This document shows, piece after piece, positions 50,466-59,545 of a stretch of 64,000 nt of DNA. Made by a program: the position numbers and the translations under genes. Origin of the DNA: Elusimicrobiota bacterium. Lineage in GTDB: Bacteria > Elusimicrobiota > Elusimicrobia > UBA1565 > UBA9628. The notes beneath the pieces were generated by a model. The model ran no database searches, was not told the origin of the DNA, and saw nothing but the letters and a program-made list of their open reading frames with translations. Each line of letters begins with the position of its first letter. Position 1 is the first letter of the stretch. Where the stretch lies: assembly GCA_023249645.1 (NCBI GenBank), contig JAHFCF010000005.1:88837-152836 (forward strand). The letters are read 5' to 3'.

Positions 50466-51263
50466 ATGAACTGGACATTCTTGGCCGGTGCGGTCTTGGC
50501 TGTTGTTCTGGTGTTCACCAGCTTCGTCACAAGCGAGGGAAGCCGCGCTCTTTTCAACGTGCACGGCGTCATCGTGGTGCTGGGGGGCACGCTGATCGCC
50601 ATGCTCATCAGCTACCCCATGCTTCAGATCTTAAGCACCTTGAAGGGAGCCGTGTCCCTTTTCCTCAGGGTGCGCCAGCCCGCCGCCGAGGAGGTCGTGG
50701 CCGAGATGTCGCGCCTGGCCCGGCGGGCGCAGACCGAGGGCGGGCTTTTATCTTTGCAGGGCGAGTCGCGCGACTTCGCCGACGGCTTCCTCAGCCGGGC
50801 CATCACTGTCGCCATCGCCACGGGAGAGTCTCACGCGACGCGCTCCATCCTCGAGGCGGAGATCCGCCAGCTGCGCATCCGGCGCCAAGAGGACGCCAAC
50901 CTCCTGCGCACCATGGGCACCCTTTCGCCCATGTTCGGGCTGCTGGGCACGCTCTTAGGGATGATCCAGGTCCTAGAGACCATCTCCACGCCGGCCAAGG
51001 TCGGGCCGGCCATGGCCATGGCCCTGTCCTCCGCCTTCGTGGGCATCGCTTTCGCCAACATCGTCTGCATCCCCGTCGCCGGACAGATGCGCCTGCGCGC
51101 CATGCGGGAGACCATGCTCCTCGAGATGATCCTCGAGGGAATCCTGGACGTCGCCGCGGGCCAGCCGGCGGCCTTGGTCGAGCTCCACCTGGTCGGCTAC
51201 GCCGAGGGTCGCGCTCCTGAAGCCGCCGCGCCCGCGCCAGCCGGGGCGGAGGCGCCCGTCTGA
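50466..51263 (+). CDS. motA: MotA-like stator/proton-channel subunit
   Basis: 265 residues from ATG at 50466. Four membrane helices (about 3-22, 33-52, 148-170, 180-205), a cytoplasmic loop 60-145, and the conserved core TMGTLSPMFGLLGTLLGMIQVLE with a later KVGPAMAMALSSAFVGIAFANIVCIPVAGQM. Belongs to the MotA/TolQ/ExbB superfamily; length and loop fit MotA. Leaderless. Ends in an Ala/Pro-rich tail; motB starts in the same base. Confidence 0.9.
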   Translation: MNWTFLAGAVLAVVLVFTSFVTSEGSRALFNVHGVIVVLGGTLIAMLISYPMLQILSTLKGAVSLFLRVRQPAAEEVVAEMSRLARRAQTEGGLLSLQGESRDFADGFLSRAITVAIATGESHATRSILEAEIRQLRIRRQEDANLLRTMGTLSPMFGLLGTLLGMIQVLETISTPAKVGPAMAMALSSAFVGIAFANIVCIPVAGQMRLRAMRETMLLEMILEGILDVAAGQPAALVELHLVGYAEGRAPEAAAPAPAGAEAPV

Positions 51264-51892
51264 TGGCGATCTGGTACGAGCGCGAAGAAGACTACGAGGG
51301 TTTGCTCAATCGGAGTGCCTTGTGGGCAGTCACCTATGGGGACCTGATGAGCTATCTCGTGATCTTCTTTCTCCTGCTCTATGCCTCGGTCACCACCAGG
51401 AGTCTGGATCTCCAGATGAGTCTCAAGGATGTGGAAGGGCAGTTCGGCAAGGAGAGCAAGGTCATCAGCGAGCTTTTTTCCCGTCGCGGGATCCAGCAGA
51501 TCGCCAAGCTGGAACTGCGAGAGAAGAAGCTGAGGATCGTCTTCAATGCTCCGATCCTGTTCGATTCCGGCTCCGCGGTCTTGAAGCCGGATTCGTTTCC
51601 CTATATCATCAAGCTGGGCCAGAGTCTCACCGAGCTTCCCAACCCCATCCAGATCGAGGGCCATACCGACAATCGGCCGCTCGTCGGCAATAAGGCCTTC
51701 CTGTCCAATTGGGAGCTTTCCGCGGCGCGCGCCTTCGCGGTGCTGCGGGCCTTGGAGATCAACGGCGTCCCCTCCAACCGCCTCTCCGCCATCGGTTACG
51801 GGGAGTTCAGGCCGATCAAACCGAATGACTCGGAAGAGGGGCGCGCGGCCAACCGCCGCATCGAGGTCAATATCCTCCGGTTGGAAGACTAG
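51263..51892 (+). CDS. motB: MotB-like stator subunit with OmpA domain
   Basis: 209 residues. [22 protein letters not shown] has the proton-carrying Asp and single helix of MotB; residues 90-205 are an OmpA/peptidoglycan-binding domain ([55 protein letters not shown]). Anchors the MotA channel to the cell wall. Stop overlaps the convergent kinase gene by 4 bp. Confidence 0.93.
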   Translation: MAIWYEREEDYEGLLNRSALWAVTYGDLMSYLVIFFLLLYASVTTRSLDLQMSLKDVEGQFGKESKVISELFSRRGIQQIAKLELREKKLRIVFNAPILFDSGSAVLKPDSFPYIIKLGQSLTELPNPIQIEGHTDNRPLVGNKAFLSNWELSAARAFAVLRALEINGVPSNRLSAIGYGEFRPIKPNDSEEGRAANRRIEVNILRLED

Positions 51893-54021
51893 GCCTTTTG
51901 CGGGGCGGCAGCGGGAGGGCCGGCCAAGGGAAGACGGAAGGCGAATCGGCTGCCCTGGCCCAGGTCCGATTCGACCCAGATGCGTCCGCCGTGGAGCTCC
52001 ACGATCTTCTTGCAGATGGCCAACCCAAGGCCGTAGCCGGCGGATCTCATCTCCCCGTCGAGCTGCTTGAATTTTTCAAAGACGAATTCGAGCTTGTCCT
52101 TGGGGATGCCGGCTCCGGTGTCCTGGACCGAGAACTCGGCTGCATCCGGCCCGGCCGCGGCGATGCGCAGGCAGACCTTGCCTCCCGTGGGAGTGAACTT
52201 GAGGGCGTTGCCCACGAGGTTCATGAGCACGCGCTCGACGAGCTTGCGGTCGCAGGAAAGCGGCTTGGACGGCGCCTCTCCCATCTCGAAAGTGAGCGTC
52301 ATGTTCGACGTTTCCGTCTGCAGGGCGTAGAGGGCCTTGGTGCGCTCCAGGAATTCCTCCACCGGGACGGCTTCCCGGTTGAGCCGCATGGTGCCTGATT
52401 CGATCTTCGCCGTGTCGAGGATGTCGGCGACGAGCTGGCGCATGTGCTCGGCGGAGCGGCGCACATAGCCCATATAGGTGGCCGCCTGGGCGGCGTCGAG
52501 CTTTCCCCAGCGCGACTGCATGATGTGGATGAAGCCGTCGATGTTGGTCAGAGGGCCGCGCAGGTCGTGCACGACGCCGTGATAGAAGTCGTCGCGCAGG
52601 CGGTTGAGGTCTCGTTCCGCCGTGATGTCGCGCAGGGTGACGACGATGCCGATCTCCCGGTTGTTGTGAAGCACCGTCACGGCGCGGCAGGAGAAGCTTC
52701 CCAGGGTTTGTCCCTGAGCGTTGGAGAGTTCGATCTCCAGGGAGGCGGTGGTCTTCTTTTTCTGCAGCAGGGAGAGCGCGGCCTCGCGCAGAGCCTTCTC
52801 TCGGAAGGTGTCATGGATCGTGCGAGTCTTGGATCCGGTGGCTGTTGTTTTATCCTCGCCGATCAACAGGGCATTCGCCTTGGCGTTCATGTAGATGATC
52901 TTGCCGTCGAAGCCGGCCAGGACGATGCCGTCAGGAATGGTGTGCACGAGCGATTCCACCTTGGCTTTTTCCTCGAGGAGGCGATCCACCTGCATCTCCT
53001 GATAGGCGTGCAGCGTCTTCATCATGACATTGAAGCTCTGATTCAAGACGCTCAGCTCTCCCCATCCGATCTCCGGCACGGCCTGGTCGAATCTATTCTG
53101 TGACGCGCGTTGCGCTCCGGCGATGAGGGTTTGCAGCGGCTGGGCCATGCGCGAACCCATCCACCAGGCGCACAGGATCACGAGGAGGGCCAGGGTGGAC
53201 AGGAATATGGCCGCATGGAGGATAAAATGAGAGCTGACGGCCAGCGCCTCGGCCCGGGGCTGGAGGCTGAGCACTTTGAGCCCCAAGGAAGGACACGAGG
53301 CCCAAGCCGAGACCATGGAGCCTTGAGAGGTCGCTGCATTTTCCACCCATCCCAAGGAATCAGAGGCCGGGCCATCAAACCTCCAGCGGGGGTTCGGGAA
53401 TTTGTCGTCAAAGCCGGGCAGGGGCTGGCCGGTTTTATCGGTCAGGAAGAGTCGGCCGTTTTTTCCGATGGATTGAGCGAGGAATCGGTGGTGCAGAGCC
53501 GCCAGGGAATATTCCACATAAAGGATTTTTTCTTTCGGAAGAGGGTGCGCGATGGGCATAAACGGCGTTCCCTCGCGCACGATGACCTGTCCCCAGTCGG
53601 CAAGACCGGTGCTGCGCACCCGGACGATGAGAGGGTCGGCGGAACGGTCTGCATAGCTTGAAGATGGATAATTCTGGGGGTCTGCAAAGCGCACGGTTTC
53701 CCGGCCATCCGGTCCGATGAGAGAGACCAAGCCCAGAGAGGGGTGGGAGGCGGCTTCGCGCTGGAGGATCTTGTATTCAGTCGCTGAGGAGTTGCCGATC
53801 AGACCGACGCGTTCGAGCTCCTGGGCGAATCCCACGGCCAGGTTCATTTCACCGGCGTATGATTCCACGATGTCCGCGAAGAGCTGGGTGACTTCCAGGT
53901 GGAGCTGGCGAGCGTTCTCTCGGGCTGCCGATTGGGACTTGACCAGCCAAACGCCGCCGATGAGGACCGGGAGCAAGGAAAAGGCGGTCAATATAAGGAA
54001 GAATCGGGCGAACAGCTTCAC
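51889..54021 (-). CDS. Transmembrane sensor histidine kinase (Cache-HAMP-PAS-HisKA)
   Basis: 710 residues. Two helices (about 5-25 and 267-287) enclose a Cache-like periplasmic domain; HAMP about 290-345; PAS about 355-470 ([25 protein letters not shown]); H-box [12 protein letters not shown] with H485; N, G1 and G2 boxes ([29 protein letters not shown]). Senses a periplasmic small molecule. Its start lies 20 bp from a REP palindrome. Confidence 0.9.
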   Translation of the reverse strand: MKLFARFFLILTAFSLLPVLIGGVWLVKSQSAARENARQLHLEVTQLFADIVESYAGEMNLAVGFAQELERVGLIGNSSATEYKILQREAASHPSLGLVSLIGPDGRETVRFADPQNYPSSSYADRSADPLIVRVRSTGLADWGQVIVREGTPFMPIAHPLPKEKILYVEYSLAALHHRFLAQSIGKNGRLFLTDKTGQPLPGFDDKFPNPRWRFDGPASDSLGWVENAATSQGSMVSAWASCPSLGLKVLSLQPRAEALAVSSHFILHAAIFLSTLALLVILCAWWMGSRMAQPLQTLIAGAQRASQNRFDQAVPEIGWGELSVLNQSFNVMMKTLHAYQEMQVDRLLEEKAKVESLVHTIPDGIVLAGFDGKIIYMNAKANALLIGEDKTTATGSKTRTIHDTFREKALREAALSLLQKKKTTASLEIELSNAQGQTLGSFSCRAVTVLHNNREIGIVVTLRDITAERDLNRLRDDFYHGVVHDLRGPLTNIDGFIHIMQSRWGKLDAAQAATYMGYVRRSAEHMRQLVADILDTAKIESGTMRLNREAVPVEEFLERTKALYALQTETSNMTLTFEMGEAPSKPLSCDRKLVERVLMNLVGNALKFTPTGGKVCLRIAAAGPDAAEFSVQDTGAGIPKDKLEFVFEKFKQLDGEMRSAGYGLGLAICKKIVELHGGRIWVESDLGQGSRFAFRLPLAGPPAAAPQKA

Positions 54022-54041
54022 GCCGCTATCTTATCATAATG

Positions 54042-54095
54042 GGGGTCAGGTCTTGACTTTTGACTGAGCTCAGTCAAAAGTCAAGACCTGACCCC
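54042..54095. repeat. Perfect 54-bp REP type B palindrome (copies 8 and 9)
   Basis: Arms 54042-54068 and 54069-54095 are exact reverse complements meeting at GAGCTC. Sits between the FliF-FliG fusion stop and the kinase start, both minus strand, where the hairpin could end or split the transcript. Confidence 0.9.
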
Positions 54096-54100
54096 GCCTT

Positions 54101-55588
54101 TTACATCATCGCAGATGCGTCGCGTTTGTTGGCGGTGAGCAGGCCTTTGGCGGCCAGGGCGTAGGCTTGGGAGAGGATCTTGGAGCGCGAGTCCAGGACT
54201 TTGTCCATAGGCTGTGGCACTTCGAGGTAATCGCGCAGGGCGGCCTGGGCCTCGGCGGGCAGAAGCATGAGGATGCGCCGGACGAGTTCCTCGGGCGCTG
54301 CGCGTAGGGCCACGCCCCACTCCTGGTAGGGCACCGCCGTCAGAAGACGCCGGAGTTCCGCGTCCTGCAGGTCGGAGAGAGTCTCGAAGGGGATCATGGA
54401 GTTCTCGACCTTCTCGGCCATCGAGGGGTCGCGGGACATGATATCCCCCATGATGCCTTCGCGCTGCTGGGCCGGGATGCGGCTCAGGATTCGGCCGAGA
54501 CGATCGGCGCCGCGCATGCCGAACTCGACTGAGGAGCGCAGGCGGTTCTCCAGCATGGCCAGGCCCTCGGGATCGGCGCTGGTGAGTTTGGAGAGGTTCT
54601 GGGAGACTTCATTCTGCATATGGGCAGGCAGAGCGGCGAAGAGCTGCGTGGCCAGGGAATCATGAGCCTCGGCCAGGTAGCCGAAGAGGAGCGCCAGATC
54701 GGCGGCTTTTTCTTTGGCGAGATATTCCGCCACGTCCGCCAGAGGCTGGGAAGCGAGGAAGTCGAAGCGTCGGCCCAGGGCTCCGGCGGGTCGGGCTTGC
54801 CCGAGGGCCTCTTCTCCGGCGCCCAGGGCGGGAACGCCGCCGGGCAGTATCTCGGGCAGTTCTTCGATGCGTTCCCCCCCTCCACGCGCCGCGGGAAGGG
54901 CCGCCTGTTCCGCGCTTCTGACTTTTCCGACCTCGGCCACGAAGGCGTGGATCAGGCGCATGGCGATGAGATAGCCGATGATTCCCATGAAGGCGAGGAG
55001 GACCAGGGCTGTGGTGAACCAGAAGAGGGCCTTGCTCCCGTCTTGGAGGATGACGCGCATCCCTTCCGAACCGAAGAACATCCTCTGCCAGGGCGGCAGG
55101 AGCGGTGCGCGCAGGACGGTGAGGATGTCGCCTCGGTTGGCGTCCATGCGCAGCAGGTCCGGCAGGACGCGGCGCACGAGACCGACCTGAGTCTCGGAGA
55201 GGTTCGCGTCGAGGATGACCGTGGCGTGCAGGTTCTTGATGATCAGGCCGCTCTGGCGCAGGGTTTGCTCCTGGTCTTTCTGCAGATAATCGTATTCAGA
55301 TTCCTTTTCCTTAGGATTGAGCGCGTAGCCGGGCAAGTAGCGCGGATTGTCGGCTCCCTGATTCTTCTTGATGGGCGTGAGGACTTCCGTCTGTGTGCGG
55401 GCCTCTGATTTCTCCCCTTGGACGGTGACGAGGACCTTCGCGCGGCCCTGTCCCAGGAGCTGATCCAGGAATTCGGTGGCTTCGGAGGTGAGGCGCGTGC
55501 CCGCCTCGTTCTCCTCGGTCGAGGCCAGGGCGGCCGAGGGGCTGTAAAGAAGAAGGAAGATGATCAGCGTCTTTATGAATTTATCCAC
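54101..55588 (-). CDS. FliF(C-terminal half)-FliG fusion, non-flagellar rotor protein
   Basis: 495 residues. Signal peptide 1-22. Residues 33-165 resemble the C-terminal periplasmic part of FliF (LTSEATEFLDQLLGQGRAKVLVTV, QTLRQSGLIIKNLHATVILDANL, VLPDLLRMDANRGDILTVLRAPL). One membrane helix 187-209. Then a linker and FliG middle domain about 275-350 (LLFGYLAEAHDSLATQLFAALP), the FliG 'GG...ILN...MF.FE' stretch at 357-404 (MRGADRLGRILSRIP, MSRDPSMAEKVENSMIPFETL) and FliG C-domain 408-485 (ELRRLLTAVPYQEWGVALRAAPEELVRRILMLLP, ALRDYLE). RDDL of FliG reads RDYL. Looks like a rotor mounted on a truncated MS ring, near MotA/B. Confidence 0.8.
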   Translation of the reverse strand: MDKFIKTLIIFLLLYSPSAALASTEENEAGTRLTSEATEFLDQLLGQGRAKVLVTVQGEKSEARTQTEVLTPIKKNQGADNPRYLPGYALNPKEKESEYDYLQKDQEQTLRQSGLIIKNLHATVILDANLSETQVGLVRRVLPDLLRMDANRGDILTVLRAPLLPPWQRMFFGSEGMRVILQDGSKALFWFTTALVLLAFMGIIGYLIAMRLIHAFVAEVGKVRSAEQAALPAARGGGERIEELPEILPGGVPALGAGEEALGQARPAGALGRRFDFLASQPLADVAEYLAKEKAADLALLFGYLAEAHDSLATQLFAALPAHMQNEVSQNLSKLTSADPEGLAMLENRLRSSVEFGMRGADRLGRILSRIPAQQREGIMGDIMSRDPSMAEKVENSMIPFETLSDLQDAELRRLLTAVPYQEWGVALRAAPEELVRRILMLLPAEAQAALRDYLEVPQPMDKVLDSRSKILSQAYALAAKGLLTANKRDASAMM

Positions 55589-55631
55589 GAAAAAATTATA
55601 CGTTTTTCATGTAAAGGATTTGTTGCGGCTT

Positions 55632-56993
55632 CTAAACGCGCGCGTCCGGGCGGGCTGCTGGTGACGCGGCGGCAGGCGCGGTCTCGGGCAGATAGAAGAA
55701 GAAGCGGCTGCCGCGGCCGGGTTCGGATTGGGCGCTGATGCGCCCCCCATGCATCTCAATGATGGATCTTGAGATGGCCAGGCCCAGTCCGACGCCGGTG
55801 GCGCGCAAGGGGTTGTCCACGCGCTCGAAGGGCTTGAAGATGCGGGCGAGGTTTTTGTCCGAGATCCCGACTCCCGAGTCCGTGACCGATATCTCAGCCC
55901 CTCCTGGGGCTTCCTTGAGCTCGACATGGATGCGGCCCCCTGGACGCGTGAACTTGAGAGCGTTCGATAGGAGATTGGTCAGGACATGGCTGATGAGGTC
56001 GGGGTCGGCTCGCAGGGAGATGTCTTTCGGGGCGGCGAAGCTGAGCGCGATGCGTCCCTCCGCCGCCTTGGACTTGAAGAAGAGCGCCGCATCCTCCACG
56101 AGCGCGCCGAGGCGCACGGCCCGCGGGGTGTAGTCGAGTTTGCCTCGCTCGATCTTGGCCATGTCCAGAAGGTTGGTGACGAAGTGGCCCAGACGATTGG
56201 CGTTGTTCATGATGCGATGGAGGCTTTCCTGCTCTTCGGGCTTCAGGCGCGAGGGGTCCGCCAGAAGGGTTTTGACATAGCTTTCGATGGCTCCCAACGG
56301 CGAACGCAGCTCGTGCGTGACCGAGGCGATGAAGGTCTTTTTGAGCTTGTCGAGCTCCTGGAGCTTGGCGGCCATGTCATTGACGTCGCGGGCCAGGCGC
56401 GCGATCTCATCGGTGCCTTGGACCTCCACGCGGGCCTCTCCCCGGCCCTCCCCCAGCCGGTGCAGGATGGATTCGATTCGTAGGATGCGGCGGGTCATGG
56501 TCCAGCCGAGAGGAAAGCACAGCAGCAACCCAGCCAGGGTGACTCCTCCTCCGGCGATCATGATGTTCTTTAGGACTTTTTGGCGCGCTTCCCGCTGGGT
56601 CTTATCCAGGATGGCGCGGGAGAACCATATTTCGACGAGCGGCGCGGGGGGCCGGGTCGTCACGGTCTCGATGCGGGCGCGTTCCCTGTCAGTCTCGACG
56701 CCGGCGCCGCCGATGCTCTCCTGCCAGCTCCCATCGATATTGACGCGCAGGCGCGCGAATTCCGGATAGTCCCGGCGCAAGTCGTGGAGATAGTCCAGGA
56801 GCATCAGGGGGTCATGGGCCAACTGAGACTCCGAGATGATGTTGGCGATGTTGGCTTTCCAGAGTCCGATCTTCTCCTCTTCCGCCTGGCGCAGCGAGGC
56901 GTATTGCAGGGAGAGGAAGACGAGAGAGGCCGAGGTCGTGGCCGCCAGCATGGCGACGAGGATGGCCAGCGCGAGCTTGATGCGTATGCTCAT
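55632..56993 (-). CDS. Transmembrane sensor histidine kinase (HAMP-HisKA)
   Basis: 453 residues. Helices about 7-27 and 143-163, short periplasmic domain between, HAMP 165-218, H-box VTHELRSPLGA (H227), N box NLLSNALKFTRP, DSGVGIS, GVGLGLAISRSI. The start overlaps the PorV-like gene stop by 4 bp. Between the FliF-FliG and PorV-like genes, so likely regulates the same system. Confidence 0.9.
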   Translation of the reverse strand: MSIRIKLALAILVAMLAATTSASLVFLSLQYASLRQAEEEKIGLWKANIANIISESQLAHDPLMLLDYLHDLRRDYPEFARLRVNIDGSWQESIGGAGVETDRERARIETVTTRPPAPLVEIWFSRAILDKTQREARQKVLKNIMIAGGGVTLAGLLLCFPLGWTMTRRILRIESILHRLGEGRGEARVEVQGTDEIARLARDVNDMAAKLQELDKLKKTFIASVTHELRSPLGAIESYVKTLLADPSRLKPEEQESLHRIMNNANRLGHFVTNLLDMAKIERGKLDYTPRAVRLGALVEDAALFFKSKAAEGRIALSFAAPKDISLRADPDLISHVLTNLLSNALKFTRPGGRIHVELKEAPGGAEISVTDSGVGISDKNLARIFKPFERVDNPLRATGVGLGLAISRSIIEMHGGRISAQSEPGRGSRFFFYLPETAPAAASPAARPDARV

Positions 56994-59011
56994 GGGTTCG
57001 CGCTCTCCGGAGCCTTGTTCTGGATGCGTTCCAGGGCCTTGCGTGCCTGGGCGTTCTCAGGGTCGATCTGGAGGATGCGCATGAACATGGCCGTGGCCTG
57101 CAGATATTCGCCGCGGGCGTAGTGTTCCACGCCCTTCTGGAAGAGGCGCTCCACGTCGCGGACGTCGCCGCGCGGAGCGGCTTGAGGCCGTTGCAGAGCG
57201 GGTTTGGGGGCCGCGGCAGGCGCCAGCACAGGAGGTCGGGCTGGCGCGGGCGCGGCGACGACCGGCTGGACCTGCTGGGCGGGCTTGGGGCCGCCCAAGC
57301 GCTCGCGCGCCAGCTCGATGTAGCGGCGGATGTTCTCGATCTCGGTGGAGCGCTTCTCTTGGGTCAAGGCTTTCTCCCAGGTGTCGATGGAGTCCTGGTA
57401 GCGGCCGAGGATGTAGTACATCGAGCCGACGCGCTCGGTGGCGATGTAGTTGGAGGGATCGAGGTCCAGGATGTCGCTCAAGAGGGCATCGACGGTCTGC
57501 ATCTCGTTGCGGGAGTTCGCGGCCTCGACGCGGTAGAGCATCTCGTCGATGAAGCTCCGGGGATGATCCGCCGCCAGGCGTTCGGCCTTCAGGCTGAGGG
57601 CGGTCTCCATCTCGGCGACGAGGTGGTCGAACTTGGTGTCGTTGCGGCTGAGGTTCAAGGCATAGGAGGCCTTGAGCATGGCGCGGCGGTCATGGCCGCG
57701 CAGGAAGTTGTCGATCCCCGAGACGGCGACGTGCTCCCACGGGTTGGTCAGGCCGGACCAGTCAGGATAGTAGTGGGAGACGAGTTCCAGGCGGTTGGAG
57801 AGGCGCAAGAGCGGCGGCGTGGACATCCCCTGGCCCTTGACGAATTTGGCCAAAGCCTCATGGGCCTGCTGGTAGAGGCGCGTCTCGACGAGGCGGCGGA
57901 CCTCGGCGAGCCTCAGGTCGTCGAGATCCTGAGGCTTGAGTTCCTCGGCGTATTCGTAGCCGTAGCTGGGGCCGTGGCCCTCGCGCAGCGCGCGGGCCTG
58001 GTCCAGGAGCTCCTGGGTGATCTCCTCATCGGGAGTGGGCGCGCCGAAGTGCCAGCCCAAAGAGACGCGGTGGGTGCCCATCGTCCCCTCGACGCCGGCC
58101 AAGGGCATCATGAAGCCGTAGTCGATCTGGATCTTGTTGATCCGGTAGCTCAGGCCCATGGTGATCTGCTCGAAGTCGCGGCTGCCGTAGCCGAAGGACC
58201 CGCGCAGGCCGAACTGGCCGGAGGTCAATGTCGGGAAGAAGCGCTCGGCGGCCAGGATCAGGTCGCGGTCCGTGGTCCCGACCGGGCTCTGCTCTTGGCG
58301 CACCTCTCCCATGAGGCTCATCCACAGGCTCTTCCAGGCCACGCCCACGCGCGTGCTCATGGGCACCTTGTCCGGTCCGCCGAAGCCCACGTCGGGCTGG
58401 TTGACGTGCAGGACGGCCAGTCCGATCTGCAAGCGCTTGGGGAAGCGGTAGATGAAGCCGATGTCCGCGTCATAGGCGCTCTTGGTGTTCGCCCCTGAGA
58501 GGACAGGGTCTGCGCCGCTAGCGCAGACGCCATCGTTGCAGGCATTGGAAGCTTCCGGGGATGAGCCGAAGGAGTGCGAGAGCTGTTTGAGGCTCACGCC
58601 GCCCAGCAGGTGCGAGCCGGCATCGCTCTGCCACAGCAGCCGTCCGTAGGAGAGATGAATGGTCCGTTCACTGTAGAGCGTGCTGGCCGAGTATTGCTGA
58701 TAGCCGAAGCCCAGGGTTCCCTGGCGGCCGTTCTTGATGGGGTAGGCATAGGCCAGCTGGGAGAGGCTGAGGTTGGTTCCGTCGGAGAGCCCCATGAGCA
58801 GCCGCGTGTAGGCCGTGGAGAACTGCGGGCGGTCGAGTTGGGCGAGGCCCGAGGGGTTGTAGTAGATGGCGTAGACATCGTCGGCCAGAGCGGTGAAGGC
58901 GTTGCCCAGGCCAGGAGCTCTTGCTCCGGCACCCTGATCCTCGAAGGCGGCCTGAGCGGCGGAGCCCGCCAGGGCGAGGATGAAGGCGGCGGCGGTGAGG
59001 ATCCTTTTCAT
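56990..59011 (-). CDS. PorV/PorQ-like (UPF0164) outer-membrane barrel with TPR tail
   Basis: 673 residues. Signal peptide 1-21; ARAPGLGNAFTALADDVYAIYYNPSGLAQL (about 29-58) is the hallmark of PorV/TraF-like barrels, followed by barrel strands to about 335. Helical half 340-673 has TPRs (NYIATERVGSMYYILGRYQDSIDTWEKAL, GVEHYARGEYLQATAMFMRILQIDP) and a Pro/Ala linker. PorV-like proteins act in type IX-like surface export. Overlaps the FlgD-like gene by 4 bp. Confidence 0.83.
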   Translation of the reverse strand: MKRILTAAAFILALAGSAAQAAFEDQGAGARAPGLGNAFTALADDVYAIYYNPSGLAQLDRPQFSTAYTRLLMGLSDGTNLSLSQLAYAYPIKNGRQGTLGFGYQQYSASTLYSERTIHLSYGRLLWQSDAGSHLLGGVSLKQLSHSFGSSPEASNACNDGVCASGADPVLSGANTKSAYDADIGFIYRFPKRLQIGLAVLHVNQPDVGFGGPDKVPMSTRVGVAWKSLWMSLMGEVRQEQSPVGTTDRDLILAAERFFPTLTSGQFGLRGSFGYGSRDFEQITMGLSYRINKIQIDYGFMMPLAGVEGTMGTHRVSLGWHFGAPTPDEEITQELLDQARALREGHGPSYGYEYAEELKPQDLDDLRLAEVRRLVETRLYQQAHEALAKFVKGQGMSTPPLLRLSNRLELVSHYYPDWSGLTNPWEHVAVSGIDNFLRGHDRRAMLKASYALNLSRNDTKFDHLVAEMETALSLKAERLAADHPRSFIDEMLYRVEAANSRNEMQTVDALLSDILDLDPSNYIATERVGSMYYILGRYQDSIDTWEKALTQEKRSTEIENIRRYIELARERLGGPKPAQQVQPVVAAPAPARPPVLAPAAAPKPALQRPQAAPRGDVRDVERLFQKGVEHYARGEYLQATAMFMRILQIDPENAQARKALERIQNKAPESANP

Positions 59012-59370
59012 CGGACCACCACCAGGAGGCCGCGGTAGGCGCTTCCTTCAGCTTGGATGACGAAGACATAGACCCCCGAGCGGGCAGCCTGCCCGTTGCT
59101 GTTGCGTCCATCCCAGGTCAGCTTCTGGACGATCGAGTCAAAGGCCATGTCCGCGATGAATTTTCCCTGAACGTCGTAGATCTTCCCCGTGACGTCGGAG
59201 TATTGGGGGTTGGACAGGAAGATGACCGCATTCTCATTCTTGCTGTCTCCATTCGGCGTGATGAAGCGGTTGGCGATCTGGGTGACGGACACGCTTTTGG
59301 GGAAAACAGTCGCGGAAATGGCGAGTGCCAGCCAGACGAGGACGCTGGAAAAGAATTTAAGTGCAGTCAT
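59008..59370 (-). CDS. Small secreted FlgD-like Ig-domain protein
   Basis: 120 residues. Signal peptide to about ISATVFP. NRFITPNGDSKNENAVIFLSNP, GKIYDVQGKF, LTWDGRNSNGQAARSGVYVFVIQAEG and ending YRGLLVVVR is the FlgD-Ig/gliding-C-terminal domain. In the giant gene at the right edge the same domain forms the C-terminus. As a stand-alone secreted domain it may be a surface or secretion-machine component. Confidence 0.8.
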   Translation of the reverse strand: MTALKFFSSVLVWLALAISATVFPKSVSVTQIANRFITPNGDSKNENAVIFLSNPQYSDVTGKIYDVQGKFIADMAFDSIVQKLTWDGRNSNGQAARSGVYVFVIQAEGSAYRGLLVVVR

Positions 59371-59459
59371 GGGATAGTTCTGGCCTGGCCGAACAATTTA
59401 AGTATAGGTTGACGGTGCGAAGTTTATGTTGCAGACATACGAAAACCGGGCGAATTCAT

Positions 59460-59485
59460 GGGGTCAGGCCTTGAGTTTTGAGTGA
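59460..59485 (+). repeat. REP type A, left end of RAYT cassette (copy 10)
   Basis: GGGGTCAGG, CC, TTGAGTTTTGAGTGA. 28 bp upstream of the ECF promoter of the transposase gene. Confidence 0.9.
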
Positions 59486-59512
59486 CAGACTCGGCGCGGT
59501 CGTTGGGGTTAG

Positions 59513-59537
59513 GGAACTTTTTCGGGCTTCAATCGTA
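59513..59537 (+). promoter_or_regulatory. ECF-type promoter of the RAYT gene
   Basis: GGAAC (59513-59517), 16 bp, CGTA (59534-59537), then 8 bp to the ATG. Spacer and flanks resemble those of 32792-32816. Confidence 0.7.
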
Positions 59538-59545
59538 TATGGAGT

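Noticed and set aside
50466..51892. Reading MotA/MotB as a Zorya-type defence pair
   Set aside because: ZorA has a long cytoplasmic coiled tail and ZorC/D/E genes follow; here MotA is short and neighbours are kinase and rotor-like genes.
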